Shown: in pieces, positions 18,446 to 26,949 of the stretch | How the letters are laid out: each line of letters starts with the position of its first letter | Position numbering within the stretch: the stretch's first letter is position 1 | DNA from: Terriglobia bacterium | GTDB lineage: Bacteria > Acidobacteriota > Terriglobia > Bryobacterales > Bryobacteraceae | Direction of reading: 5' to 3' | DNA: 46,136 bases | NCBI GenBank assembly: GCA_025350105.1 | Contig: JANXYJ010000187.1 | Location: 1-46,136, forward strand | The notes under the pieces: model-generated | The model's input: only the letters and a program-made list of their open reading frames with translations | What the model was told of the DNA's origin: nothing | The model's database searches: none | Translations under genes and position numbers: made by a program

Positions 18446-18616
18446 CTAAGCGCTTCATCTAATCAGCCAATTAGCAAGGCCCCAAGGATTTATCTCTCGC
18501 CCGAACCGATTCATGCGCGATAATGGAGGTCAGGCAACCCCAGCGGTACTCCTCAGAAAAAACCTGCGGAGACTTGTCCTAACAAGGCATACTGAAGTGG
18601 CTGGCTTCTCTCACTC

Positions 18617-21049
18617 GTGAAATTTCTTCACCAACTTGCGGCACAACTGGAGCCCTTATTGGCGTCCAATCCAAAGTTTAGGACGGCGCTCGGCAGCGTT
18701 GGGCGCCTGGCGAGAAATCGGCGATTCCAGTATGGTTGCGTGGCGGTGCTGGCCGTCGGTTTCTGCGCCTATACAGTTCGCGTGTGGATGCAGGTGAGCC
18801 GCACCTTGAAGCAAGGCGTATTCGCCAGCTCATCCAATTTGTACGCCGCGCCACGGATGGTGGTGCAAGGCGACGCACTTAACCCCGATCAACTGATCAC
18901 GGAATTAAGGGAGAGCGGTTACAGTGAAGCGCCACAAAATCCGCTGGGCTATTTCAAAGCCGGGGACGGTGCCATCGAAATTCACCCGGGGGAGCAATCG
19001 TATTTTCGCCCCGAAGCGGCATTGCTGAAATTTTCCGGCACCAAACTCGCCCGAATCAAAATGCTGGACAACGGCGAGAACGTGAATGAATATTTTCTGG
19101 AGCCGCATTTAATCACCAGCGTCGATGGAGGCTCACGCGAAAAACGCCGCCTGGTCACCTACAACAAAATTCCACAGGTCCTGGTAAATGCAGTGCTTTC
19201 GGCTGAGGACAAACGTTTCTTCAGCCACTGGGGTTTCGACCCGCTGCGCATTGCCAAGGCTCTTTATGTAGACGTACGCTCCGGACGGAAGGAACAGGGC
19301 GGATCCACCTTGACCATGCAGTTGTCGCGCATGTTGTGGCTGGATCAAAACAAAAATTGGGCCCGCAAGGCGACGGAATTTTTGATCACCCTGATTCTGG
19401 AGGTGCGGCTTTCGAAGCAGGAGATTTTCGAACACTACGCCAACGAGATCTACCTGGGCGAACACAGCACCTATGCCATTCATGGGTTCGGACAAGCTGC
19501 ATCGGTCTATTTTCACAAAGAGATTGAGAACCTGACGCTGCCCGAAGCCGCCTTGCTGGCCGGACTCATCCAACGGCCCAGCTATCTGCAGCCGTTTCAG
19601 CATCCCGAGCGCGCCATCTCCAGACGCAATCTGATTTTGGGCATGATGCGGCAAAACGGTTTTATCGGCGACGTTCAACTGGAAGCGGCGTTGCAGGATA
19701 AGTTGACCCTGAATCCGGTCCCGGCCGATTATGGCGACGCGCCCTATTTTGTGGCGTTGGCGCTGGATGAACTGAACGCCCGCATCCCGCCGCCAGCCGA
19801 AAATCAGCCGCCCGTGCCCCGGCGTATTTATACAACCATGGACGCTGACCTGCAACGGATCGCCGTCGAAGCGGTGCAGGAACAAATGCCCAACGTGGAC
19901 CAGCAGTTGATTGCGAAGTACGGCAAGGAAGCCAGGAACTGGGGTCCACCACAGGTGGCGTTGCTGGCGCTGGATCCAAAAACGGGAGAGGTAAAGGCCG
20001 CGGTGGGTGGACGCAACTATGTCACCAGCCAGTTGAACCACTTGCTTTCCAAACGCCAACCAGGATCGGTATTTAAGCCATTTGTATACGCCGCGGCCCT
20101 GCACAACCGGGTTTACCGGCGCGAAGGACCCATCACGCAAGCCAGCACCTTGCAGGACGAACCGCACAAGTTCTGGTTCCATCACGAATCCTATGAACCC
20201 ACCAATTTCGGCGACAACTACTTCGGTGAAGTGACGCTGCGACGCGCGCTGGCACATTCGTTGAACGTAGCCACGGTGGAACTGGCCGAAGAGGTTGGCT
20301 ACAACAAAGTGGCGGACTTGGCGTGGAACGCGGGCCTGAATAAGGAAATTCAACCCACGCCGTCCATGGCCCTGGGCTCCTACGAGACCACGCCAATCGA
20401 AATAGGCGGCGCTTACACCGTTTTTGCGAACCGTGGAATCTATACGAAGCCCAGATTCATCAGTTCCATCCGGGAGATGCAAACGGGTAAGCAAGTGGTC
20501 CGAGACGCGCCGGAACAACACAGAGTACTTGATGAACGCGTGAATTACCTGATGGTGGATATGCTGCAGGAAGTAGTCAACAGCGGGACCGCCGCTGGTG
20601 TACGTGGCATGGGTTTCTACGCGCCGGCTGCTGGCAAGACCGGCACTTCACGCGACGGTTGGTTTGCCGGATTTACCAGCGAATTACTGGTGGTGGTTTG
20701 GGTTGGTTTTGACGACAATCGCGAGCTGAATCTGGAAGGGGCACGCTCGGCCCTTCCCATTTGGACCGCATTCATGCGCAAGGCAGCCGAACGTTCGCGT
20801 TACGTGCCGCACGAATTGTCGTCCCGGCCGGACGGGTTGGTGCAAGTGGAAATCGACGCGGAAACCGGCAAGTTAGCTGGGCCCGCCTGCACAGTAAAGG
20901 CATGGGCGTATTTCTTGCAAGGGCAGGAACCAAAGGAAGAATGTCCGGGACACGAAACCGATCCTGCGACGGGTGAACCGGTGAGTGAACTCGCCCAGCC
21001 CTTGGCGTTGCCGATAACAAAGGAGATTGTCTCCCATGCCACGCATTAG
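18617..21049 (+). CDS. Bifunctional penicillin-binding protein, PBP1b-like
   Basis: An 810-residue class A PBP that polymerises and cross-links peptidoglycan. Order: cytoplasmic N terminus, one membrane segment (about 38-58), a UB2H-like region (about 75-160) as in PBP1b, and a GT51 glycosyltransferase domain (about 165-345) with the catalytic Glu near 197 in SAEDKRFFSHWG and GGSTLTMQLSRMLW. The transpeptidase domain (about 410-760) has the Ser nucleophile in GSVFKPF, SLN in AHSLNVATV and KTGTS near 675. The tail contains two Cys residues. The start is GTG at 18617, an ATG being absent nearby. Its last codons overlap the RlpA-like gene. Confidence 0.95.
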   Translation: MKFLHQLAAQLEPLLASNPKFRTALGSVGRLARNRRFQYGCVAVLAVGFCAYTVRVWMQVSRTLKQGVFASSSNLYAAPRMVVQGDALNPDQLITELRESGYSEAPQNPLGYFKAGDGAIEIHPGEQSYFRPEAALLKFSGTKLARIKMLDNGENVNEYFLEPHLITSVDGGSREKRRLVTYNKIPQVLVNAVLSAEDKRFFSHWGFDPLRIAKALYVDVRSGRKEQGGSTLTMQLSRMLWLDQNKNWARKATEFLITLILEVRLSKQEIFEHYANEIYLGEHSTYAIHGFGQAASVYFHKEIENLTLPEAALLAGLIQRPSYLQPFQHPERAISRRNLILGMMRQNGFIGDVQLEAALQDKLTLNPVPADYGDAPYFVALALDELNARIPPPAENQPPVPRRIYTTMDADLQRIAVEAVQEQMPNVDQQLIAKYGKEARNWGPPQVALLALDPKTGEVKAAVGGRNYVTSQLNHLLSKRQPGSVFKPFVYAAALHNRVYRREGPITQASTLQDEPHKFWFHHESYEPTNFGDNYFGEVTLRRALAHSLNVATVELAEEVGYNKVADLAWNAGLNKEIQPTPSMALGSYETTPIEIGGAYTVFANRGIYTKPRFISSIREMQTGKQVVRDAPEQHRVLDERVNYLMVDMLQEVVNSGTAAGVRGMGFYAPAAGKTGTSRDGWFAGFTSELLVVVWVGFDDNRELNLEGARSALPIWTAFMRKAAERSRYVPHELSSRPDGLVQVEIDAETGKLAGPACTVKAWAYFLQGQEPKEECPGHETDPATGEPVSELAQPLALPITKEIVSHATH

Positions 21050-21572
21050 CCGGCTTTTGCTGTTGGCGGCGAGCACCTTCGCTCAGGAACAGACCGCCAA
21101 CAAACCCTCACCGGCTCCATCACGCGAGCGAAAACAAATGCGCGCACGCGCATTGGATCAAACTCGCGCATTGGATCAAAGTGGATCCGCGGAAAATCAA
21201 ATGGCCCCGGTATGGGCCGCATCGTCCGACACGCGTTCTTACTCCAGTGGTCCGGCCGAGCCGGTACGCTGGGATGGCCCGCAAACGGGCACGTCGGTCT
21301 ATTTTTCCAAGAACGTAATTGGCAAGCGTTCGGCAAGCGGAGAGTCGCTTGATCCGGAGGAGCTCACCGCCGCGCACGCATCGTTGCCATTCGGCACCCT
21401 GCTGAAAGTCACGAACACGAAAAATGGCAAGGAAGTAACCGTGCGGATCGTGGATCGCATTTCTGGTGGCTCTACGCACATTATAAGCGTGAGCGAACGG
21501 GCGGCCAGAGAACTCGATTTCCGGCGTGCCGGAATCGGATCGGTCCGCATCATGCCAATAGAAAAACCTTAA
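21036..21572 (+). CDS. rlpA: RlpA-like double-psi beta-barrel protein
   Basis: A 178-residue exported protein with a short signal peptide (RLLLLAASTFA) and a C-terminal double-psi beta-barrel (about residues 85-178) as in RlpA, which in some bacteria cleaves denuded glycan strands at the septum. AAHASLPFGTLLKVTN and VRIVDRISGG keep the His and Asp expected in the site, but the usual IDLS motif reads IISVS. There is no SPOR domain. ATG at 21036 is preceded by AGGAG inside the PBP gene and overlaps it by 14 bases, implying translational coupling. A 6-residue duplication (RALDQT/RALDQS) lies in the linker. Function as a lytic transglycosylase is unproven. Confidence 0.83.
   Translation: MPRISRLLLLAASTFAQEQTANKPSPAPSRERKQMRARALDQTRALDQSGSAENQMAPVWAASSDTRSYSSGPAEPVRWDGPQTGTSVYFSKNVIGKRSASGESLDPEELTAAHASLPFGTLLKVTNTKNGKEVTVRIVDRISGGSTHIISVSERAARELDFRRAGIGSVRIMPIEKP
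21147..21182 (+). repeat. 18-bp tandem duplication in the rlpA linker
   Basis: CGCGCATTGGATCAAACT (21147-21164) is followed directly by a copy differing at one base (21165-21182). It is in frame and encodes RALDQT-RALDQS in the region between the signal peptide and the barrel domain. Confidence 0.9.
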
Positions 21573-21606
21573 AGCATTGAATTCCCTGGAAAACTCATCA
21601 GACCTC

Positions 21607-22866
21607 ATGTCGGCACTGCACACATTAACGTCTCAAACAAAGTGGTTGATCCTTACCGCCGGATTGTTTCTGGCTCTTACGCCGGGCTGCTCTCGCCTAG
21701 CCAAAAACACGGAGGGAGCCACTGCGCAATCCGCGCCGCCGCCCGTGGAAACGGCCATCGATCCGCAGCTTTTAAATGATGCCGCGCGTTTCATTGCCGG
21801 ACTGCCGGGGCGCCCGCAAGGTGCCTATCGTGAACTGGAAGCGACAGCAGCCTGGCATGACTACGCCGGCGCCTTCGATAAGACTTGGTCCACCGCAGAG
21901 ATCCAACAATTCGCGCCCGTGCGCGCCTTTGAGGAGCGCGAACTGAAGCCGGCCAGCACTGGAAATTCTTTTCTGTTCTACCCTTTCAGCGGGCCCGACG
22001 TTTTATACGCCACGCAATTTTTCCCGCGCAGCACGCTGTATGTGATGGCGGGCTTAGAGCCAGTGGGTAGTCTCCCTATGCCCAATGCATTTCAGAGCAA
22101 CGACCTGGCGAACGGTTTGCGCGGATTGCGCACGGCTGCAGCGTCCATTTTCCGGCGTAGTTTTTTTATCACCAATGAAATGAAAGTGCAGTTTGCCGGA
22201 GAGGATACCGACGGCTTGCTACCAGTGATTGTGATGCTGTTGGCGCGCTCCGGCTATATGTTCGACGGCATGCGCCTGGGCGATATTACGGAGCAAGGCA
22301 CCTTCGCGGCGCTGGCAGGTGACGCCTCCAAGCCGGCACTACCCAAACATACGGCAGTCGAATTGGTTTTTCATACAGGTTCACCGGAGGCACCACAAAA
22401 GAACGGGCCCCGCAAAACCTTGTACTACGTTTCGACGGACTTGGCTGGCCGTTACGACCCCACCAAAGGTTTCGGCCGGTTTATCGCCTCCAAAGGCCAG
22501 CACGATACACTGATCAAGTCGGCGTCGTACCTGCTGCACCTGGCTCCGTTTACCGCGCTTCGCAAGCACGTTCTTGAATCAAGCAGCCTAATTTTACAGG
22601 ATGACACGGGTATTCCCTATCGCACTCTGCACAACGATTCTTGGCACTTACAGTTGCTCGGCCACTACAGCGCGCCCGGCCCTCCGTTCAAGAATAAATT
22701 ACAGAAAGACCTGGCGGCAGCATTCGAGCAACCCGGCGCCACTCACGAACTGAATTTTCGAATCGGGTATGGATATGGGCAACGGGCATCCAGCTTGATT
22801 CTGGCTACCCGTAAGAGCGATGCTTTGCACGCGGCCACTCCCGCACCAACACAAAACTCAAACTAG
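21607..22866 (+). CDS. Unrecognised lipoprotein
   Basis: From ATG 21607 the protein is 419 residues (an upstream TTG at 21577 would add ten). A hydrophobic segment (WLILTAGLFLALTPGC) ends in a lipobox-like TPGC, so it is probably lipid-anchored at about residue 28. The rest is a soluble, well-formed globular sequence with coding-like composition (YPFSGPDVLYATQFFPR, VIVMLLARSGYMFDG, TLYYVSTDLAGRYD). I do not recognise a family. It follows the PBP/RlpA pair at 34 bases in the same direction, so a cell-envelope role is plausible by context only. The stop at 22866 is followed by 349 bases without a gene. Confidence 0.75.
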   Translation: MSALHTLTSQTKWLILTAGLFLALTPGCSRLAKNTEGATAQSAPPPVETAIDPQLLNDAARFIAGLPGRPQGAYRELEATAAWHDYAGAFDKTWSTAEIQQFAPVRAFEERELKPASTGNSFLFYPFSGPDVLYATQFFPRSTLYVMAGLEPVGSLPMPNAFQSNDLANGLRGLRTAAASIFRRSFFITNEMKVQFAGEDTDGLLPVIVMLLARSGYMFDGMRLGDITEQGTFAALAGDASKPALPKHTAVELVFHTGSPEAPQKNGPRKTLYYVSTDLAGRYDPTKGFGRFIASKGQHDTLIKSASYLLHLAPFTALRKHVLESSSLILQDDTGIPYRTLHNDSWHLQLLGHYSAPGPPFKNKLQKDLAAAFEQPGATHELNFRIGYGYGQRASSLILATRKSDALHAATPAPTQNSN

Positions 22867-23215
22867 CGGCGAGCCGGTTCCGAACGCCCGATTGGTAAGA
22901 GCATTTTCTCATCCAAGAATGAGCCTGAAGGAGTGACGATCAGGCGGGTGAGGTGCTGGGCTCCTTTCTTGGTTTTTGGGATAGGAAGAGGGATCGCGCT
23001 GCAAAATCTGTTGCGTCGCCGGCCCGGCCCTTCAAACTGGCTCGCCTCACTGGCCTGCAGCAAACCTCAGTTTTCCTCCAGGCTCTGCGCTCTCCCCTGC
23101 TTGCATGCGGATGATCAATCCCCAGCATCCGCTCCCCCTCCTCCTTCATGCTTATGCTGCATTCGACAAGACTGGATCAGGCGCGAAAGCAGTAGGCGTG
23201 CTACACTCTAATTTC
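22867..23215. other. Non-coding stretch before the his leader
   Basis: About 350 bases with no convincing gene. A 66-codon frame on the minus strand (22863-23063) has no ribosome-binding site and no recognisable family. The right-hand end carries a possible -10 box for the his leader. No terminator for the lipoprotein gene stands out. Confidence 0.6.
23202..23207 (+). promoter_or_regulatory. Candidate -10 element of the his operon
   Basis: TACACT lies 8 bases before the ATG of the His-rich leader peptide. No Shine-Dalgarno precedes that ATG, so transcription may begin at or within about two bases of it. A matching -35 box was not found. Position and consensus are the only evidence. Confidence 0.4.
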
Positions 23216-23293
23216 ATGTTCGCCGCGAAACGCCATTATCACGTCAGCCATCCGCACCACGCGCATTCCCATTTGCGGCGGGCTCACTCTTAA
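23216..23293 (+). CDS. hisL: His operon leader peptide
   Basis: A 25-codon frame, ATG 23216 to TAA 23291-23293, with eight histidine codons (positions 7, 9, 12, 14, 15, 17, 19 and 24). It lies about 110 bases before hisI, the first gene of a nine-gene his operon. The density of His codons (32 %) far exceeds chance. Together with the alternative RNA pairings and the terminator hairpin that follow, this is the arrangement of a transcription attenuator, in which ribosome stalling at His codons reports on charged tRNA-His. No Shine-Dalgarno is visible. The peptide itself is expected to have no other function. It is below the size most gene callers report. Confidence 0.88.
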   Translation: MFAAKRHYHVSHPHHAHSHLRRAHS

Positions 23294-23368
23294 TCGCTTC
23301 CTCTTTCCACAAAGACGATTTTGCAGTTTTCCGAAGAACCCGCCGGTTTAAAGACCTGGCGGGATTTT
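23221..23368 (+). promoter_or_regulatory. Histidine operon attenuator (alternative RNA pairings)
   Basis: Four segments fit the classical model. Segment 1, 23221-23229 (CGCCGCGAA, codons 2-5), pairs over 9 bp, including one G-U, with segment 2, 23272-23280. Segment 2/3: CGGCGGG at 23276-23282 pairs over 7 bp with CCCGCCG at 23339-23345, forming an antiterminator. Segment 3/4: CCCGCC at 23339-23344 pairs with GGCGGG at 23358-23363, forming the terminator. Seven of the eight His codons lie between segments 1 and 2. A ribosome stalled there masks segment 1 and frees segment 2 to pair with 3. A ribosome reaching the stop codon masks segment 2 and lets the terminator form. Pairings were read by eye; no energies were calculated. 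Confidence 0.82.
23339..23368 (+). terminator. Attenuator terminator upstream of hisI
   Basis: The stem CCCGCC/GGCGGG is extended by GGT/ACC with one bulged T and a 6-base loop (TTAAAG), then ATTTT. The U tract is short (four), so termination may be partial. The hairpin sits 34 bases before the hisI ATG. Confidence 0.8.
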
Positions 23369-23401
23369 GCGTGAATACGGACTAGAAAAAGGACACTGAC
23401 C

Positions 23402-23779
23402 ATGCAACTGGACTTCAAAAAATTGGACGGACTTCTTCCCGCAATCATCCAGGATCATCAAAGCGGCCGCGTTCTAATGCTGGGCTTCATGAACGAGGAA
23501 GCGTTCCAAAAGACCGTGGAAACGGGCTTCGCCACATTTTATAGCCGTAGCCGCAACAAACTCTGGTTGAAGGGCGAAAGCTCCGGTCACAAATTGGTGG
23601 TCAAAGAAATCAGCACCGATTGCGATGTCGACACGGTGCTGGTGAAAGTGGAAGCGCTGGGCCCTGGCGTCTGCCACGAAGGTTACCAAAGTTGTTTTTA
23701 TCGCCGTTTGGAAAAAGACGGCGAATGGAAAGTGACAGAAGAACGCTCCTACGATCCAGCCAAAGTATACGATAGCTAA
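23402..23779 (+). CDS. hisI: Phosphoribosyl-AMP cyclohydrolase
   Basis: A 125-residue metalloenzyme that opens the purine ring of phosphoribosyl-AMP, the third step of histidine synthesis. [34 protein letters not shown] and the zinc cysteines in [13 protein letters not shown] and [14 protein letters not shown] are all present. The protein is the single-function form: there is no fused HisE pyrophosphatase domain. ATG at 23402 follows AAAGGA at 8 bases. It is the first structural gene after the attenuator, and its stop is separated from hisG by one base. Confidence 0.97.
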   Translation: MQLDFKKLDGLLPAIIQDHQSGRVLMLGFMNEEAFQKTVETGFATFYSRSRNKLWLKGESSGHKLVVKEISTDCDVDTVLVKVEALGPGVCHEGYQSCFYRRLEKDGEWKVTEERSYDPAKVYDS

Positions 23780-23780
23780 C

Positions 23781-24650
23781 ATGAAACTCAAATTAGGAAT
23801 TCCCAAGGGCAGTCTGGAAACCGCGACGGTGGATTTGTTTCGCCGCGCCGGTTTTCAAATCACCATCAATAGCCGCTCCTACTTTCCGGCGATTGACGAT
23901 CCGGAAATTGAGTGCATGCTGATTCGCGCGCAAGAGATGGCCCGCTATGTGCAGGACGGCGTGCTGGACGCTGGCTTGACGGGCCGCGACTGGGTGGAGG
24001 AGAACGAAGCTGATGTGGAACGCGTGGCCGATCTGGTTTACGCCAAACAGAGCTTTGGCAAAGTACGATGGGTGCTGGCCGTTCCCGAATCTTCGCCTTT
24101 TCAATCGGTGAAAGATTTGAACGGGAAAGTGATCGCCACGGAATTAGTCGCCGCCACGAAGCGCTACCTGGAACGCAACGGCGTGACGGCGAAAGTGGAA
24201 TTCAGTTGGGGTGCGACGGAAGTGAAGCCACCGACTTTGGCCGACGCCATTGTGGAGGTGACCGAAACCGGCTCATCGCTGCGCGCCAATAAGCTGCGCA
24301 TTATTGAAACCGTGATGGAGTCGAACACGCAGCTGATCGCTAATACAAATTCCTGGAAGGACCCTGTTAAGAGACAAAAACTGGAAGACATCAAAATGCT
24401 GCTGGAAGGAGCCATCAACGCTTTAGGGAAAGTGGGCTTGCTTTTGAACGTAGCGCAGAAGGACCTGAAAACGGTGGTGGAAATTCTGGGCGGACTGAAA
24501 GGCCCAACCATTTCGCCGCTGAGTGAAGACGGCTGGCTGGCGCTCAATACGATTCTGGAAGAATCTAAAGTGCGCAGCATTATTCCGCGCCTGAAGGCAG
24601 CGGGCGCGCAGGGAATTGTGGAATATCCACTGAACAAAATCATCATGTAG
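23781..24650 (+). CDS. hisG: ATP phosphoribosyltransferase, long form
   Basis: A 289-residue enzyme for the first, committed step (ATP + PRPP). [21 protein letters not shown] and the catalytic domain with [10 protein letters not shown] and [17 protein letters not shown] mark the family. Residues about 215-289 form the C-terminal regulatory domain of the long form, which binds histidine for feedback inhibition, so no HisZ partner is needed. The operon is therefore likely controlled both by attenuation and by enzyme inhibition. It starts one base after hisI. Confidence 0.97.
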   Translation: MKLKLGIPKGSLETATVDLFRRAGFQITINSRSYFPAIDDPEIECMLIRAQEMARYVQDGVLDAGLTGRDWVEENEADVERVADLVYAKQSFGKVRWVLAVPESSPFQSVKDLNGKVIATELVAATKRYLERNGVTAKVEFSWGATEVKPPTLADAIVEVTETGSSLRANKLRIIETVMESNTQLIANTNSWKDPVKRQKLEDIKMLLEGAINALGKVGLLLNVAQKDLKTVVEILGGLKGPTISPLSEDGWLALNTILEESKVRSIIPRLKAAGAQGIVEYPLNKIIM

Positions 24651-24665
24651 CGGACTTAGAGAATA

Positions 24666-25895
24666 ATGATTCGGATTTTAGATCACAAGGATGCGGGCTT
24701 TCTGGTCCAACGCAAAACCGCTCGACTGGAAGAAGCGGAGCGTGCGGTTGCGCCGATTCTCGCCGCCATTCGCGAGCGTGGCGATGAAGCTTTGCTGGAA
24801 TACGCGCGCAAGTTTGACGGCTTCGCTGGCACAAGCGTCAAGATCGACATTCGGGGAGCACTCTCCAGTTCATTCGAGAAAGCTGTCGCGGCGGCCGCAA
24901 AGAACATTCGCAGCTACGCAGAAGCGCAATTGCCGCGCGAATGGTTTGTGAATGAAGCCGATGGTCGGCGCTTAGGACAAATCATCCGTCCGCTGGATGC
25001 GATGGGTGCGTACGTTCCAGCTGGCCGCTATCCCCTGCCCTCGACAATGTTGATGACCGTGATTCCCGCGCAAGTGGCAGGCGTGGCGACAACCTGTGTC
25101 GCCTGTCCCAATCCAAGCCCCGAAATCATGGGCATTGCCGAGTGGCTGGGCGTGACGCATATGTTTAAAATGGGCGGCGCGCAAGCCATCGCGGCACTGG
25201 CGTACGGAACCGAAACTGTTCCGAAGGTGGATCGGATTGTCGGGCCCGGCAACATTTACGTAGCCGCCGCGAAGAAATTGATCGCGGGGGAAACCGGAAT
25301 CGATTTTGTCGCCGGACCAACCGAAATCGTGATCATCGCCGTCGACGGAAATCCCAAATGGATTGCGGCGGACTTACTGGCGCAAGCCGAGCACGACGTA
25401 GATGCGTCGGCCATTCTCCTGACCACATCGCGCACCCTTGCTCAGCATGTTGCCGATGAAGTGGATCTGCAATTGTCGACACTGCCCACGGCCGGGGTGG
25501 CTCGACCGTCGATCAACAATAACGGAGCGATTGTGATTGTCGACTCGCTGGATCAGGCAGTGGAGCTATCCAATCAACTTGCGCCGGAACATTTGGCACT
25601 GCATGATGGTTCGCTGTTAGACAAAATCCGCCACGCAGGCGCGGTCTTCATTGGACCTACCAGCACAGAGGCCGCAGGCGATTACGCATCTGGTCCCAAT
25701 CACGTTTTGCCAACTTCCGGTGCGGCGCGTTTGCGAGGAGGATTGTCAGCAGCGGATTTCGTCAAGGTGATTGCGGTGCAGGAACTCTCCGCTGAAGGCT
25801 TGACACTTTTGACTCCGACCATCACGGCACTGGCACGCGCCGAGGGGCTTGAGGCACACGCCAGGTCAGCAGAAGTGAGAAACAGCCATGGCTGA
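24666..25895 (+). CDS. hisD: Histidinol dehydrogenase
   Basis: A 409-residue Zn- and NAD-dependent enzyme that oxidises histidinol to histidine in two steps, the end of the pathway. RIVGPGNIYVAAAKKL, DFVAGPTEIVIIA, LLAQAEHDVDASAIL (Zn ligands) and LAPEHLALHD are diagnostic. Length is slightly below the usual 430, by a shorter N terminus. It lies 15 bases after hisG and overlaps hisC by 8 bases. Confidence 0.97.
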   Translation: MIRILDHKDAGFLVQRKTARLEEAERAVAPILAAIRERGDEALLEYARKFDGFAGTSVKIDIRGALSSSFEKAVAAAAKNIRSYAEAQLPREWFVNEADGRRLGQIIRPLDAMGAYVPAGRYPLPSTMLMTVIPAQVAGVATTCVACPNPSPEIMGIAEWLGVTHMFKMGGAQAIAALAYGTETVPKVDRIVGPGNIYVAAAKKLIAGETGIDFVAGPTEIVIIAVDGNPKWIAADLLAQAEHDVDASAILLTTSRTLAQHVADEVDLQLSTLPTAGVARPSINNNGAIVIVDSLDQAVELSNQLAPEHLALHDGSLLDKIRHAGAVFIGPTSTEAAGDYASGPNHVLPTSGAARLRGGLSAADFVKVIAVQELSAEGLTLLTPTITALARAEGLEAHARSAEVRNSHG

Positions 25896-26949
25896 GTTTC
25901 TGACGCCGCGCCCGGCAGTGCGCGAAATGGCGCCGTATTCTCCGCCCACCGGCGGGCGCTCCGACAAGTTGCGCTTGGACTTCAACGAGAACACCGTTGG
26001 CTGTTCGCCAAAAGTGATTTCGTTTTTGAAGGACAAACTCACGGCGAGTGCGCTTACCATTTATCCCGAATACGTGGAGGCGAGGCAGGAGCTTGCCGCC
26101 TACTTCGGGGTGGAGCCCGCTGAGTTAATAATGACCAACGGCACTGACGAAGCAATTCAAGTGTTGGTGAATACGTTCGTCGACGACGGTGATGAAGTGC
26201 TGTTGCTGAAGCCGTCCTATGCGATGTATCGTTTTTATTCCGAACTTGCGGGAGCGAAAGTTCGCGAGGTGGAATATGACCAGAAAGACTTGGCGTTTCC
26301 GCTGCAGGCCGTGCTGTCTGCCATCACACCGGAAACCAGGGCGATCTTCGTCGCCAATCCCAATAATCCTACGGGCACGGGCATGGACCTGCGTGGCGTG
26401 AAAATGATACTGGACGCCGCGCCGCACGCTGCGGTGTTGATCGACGAAGCGTATTTCGAATTTTGCGGCATCACCGCGCTACCGTTCCTGCGACAATTCC
26501 CGAATTTGTTTGTGAGCAGGACTTTTTCCAAAGTCTTTGGTATGGCCGCCATGCGCTGCGGTGTGTTGCTTTCCTGCGCGGAAAACATTCGCTGGATGCA
26601 CAAAGCGCAATCACCGTATAGCGTAAACATGCTGGCGGCATTGGCCGCCCGCGCGGCCATTCAAGATCGCGAATACGTCAGCGAGTATGTAAAAGAAGTG
26701 CTGACCGCGCGCGAACTGGTTTATCAGGGCCTCAGCCGCCTGGGCATTCCGTTCTATCAAAGCCAGGCGAATTTTGTATTATTCCGCGTCGGCAGCCGCG
26801 CGGTTCCGTTGCGCGACGGACTGCGTACGCGCGGGGTTCTGGTCCGCGACCGCAGCTACGAAATCCCGGGATGCGTGCGCGTCACCATCGGCAGTTGCGA
26901 ACAGATCCAACGCTTTCTAGCGGAGTTGGAGGATTTGTGGATCCACTAG
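25888..26949 (+). CDS. hisC: Histidinol-phosphate aminotransferase
   Basis: A 353-residue class I/II PLP aminotransferase that converts imidazole-acetol phosphate to histidinol phosphate. RLDFNENTVGCSPKV, MTNGTDEAIQVLV, ANPNNPTGT, LIDEAYFEF and the PLP lysine in SRTFSKVFGMAAMRCGVLL fit HisC. Its start overlaps hisD by 8 bases and its end overlaps the HAD gene by 13, consistent with tight translational coupling. Confidence 0.96.
   Translation: MAEFLTPRPAVREMAPYSPPTGGRSDKLRLDFNENTVGCSPKVISFLKDKLTASALTIYPEYVEARQELAAYFGVEPAELIMTNGTDEAIQVLVNTFVDDGDEVLLLKPSYAMYRFYSELAGAKVREVEYDQKDLAFPLQAVLSAITPETRAIFVANPNNPTGTGMDLRGVKMILDAAPHAAVLIDEAYFEFCGITALPFLRQFPNLFVSRTFSKVFGMAAMRCGVLLSCAENIRWMHKAQSPYSVNMLAALAARAAIQDREYVSEYVKEVLTARELVYQGLSRLGIPFYQSQANFVLFRVGSRAVPLRDGLRTRGVLVRDRSYEIPGCVRVTIGSCEQIQRFLAELEDLWIH

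Noticed and set aside
19133-20521. A 462-codon open frame on the minus strand opposite the PBP gene
   Set aside because: It lies wholly antisense to conserved transglycosylase and transpeptidase motifs and shows typical antisense composition.
22863-23063. A 66-codon minus-strand frame in the gap before the his leader
   Set aside because: No ribosome-binding site, no recognisable domain and no neighbour support; treated as non-coding.
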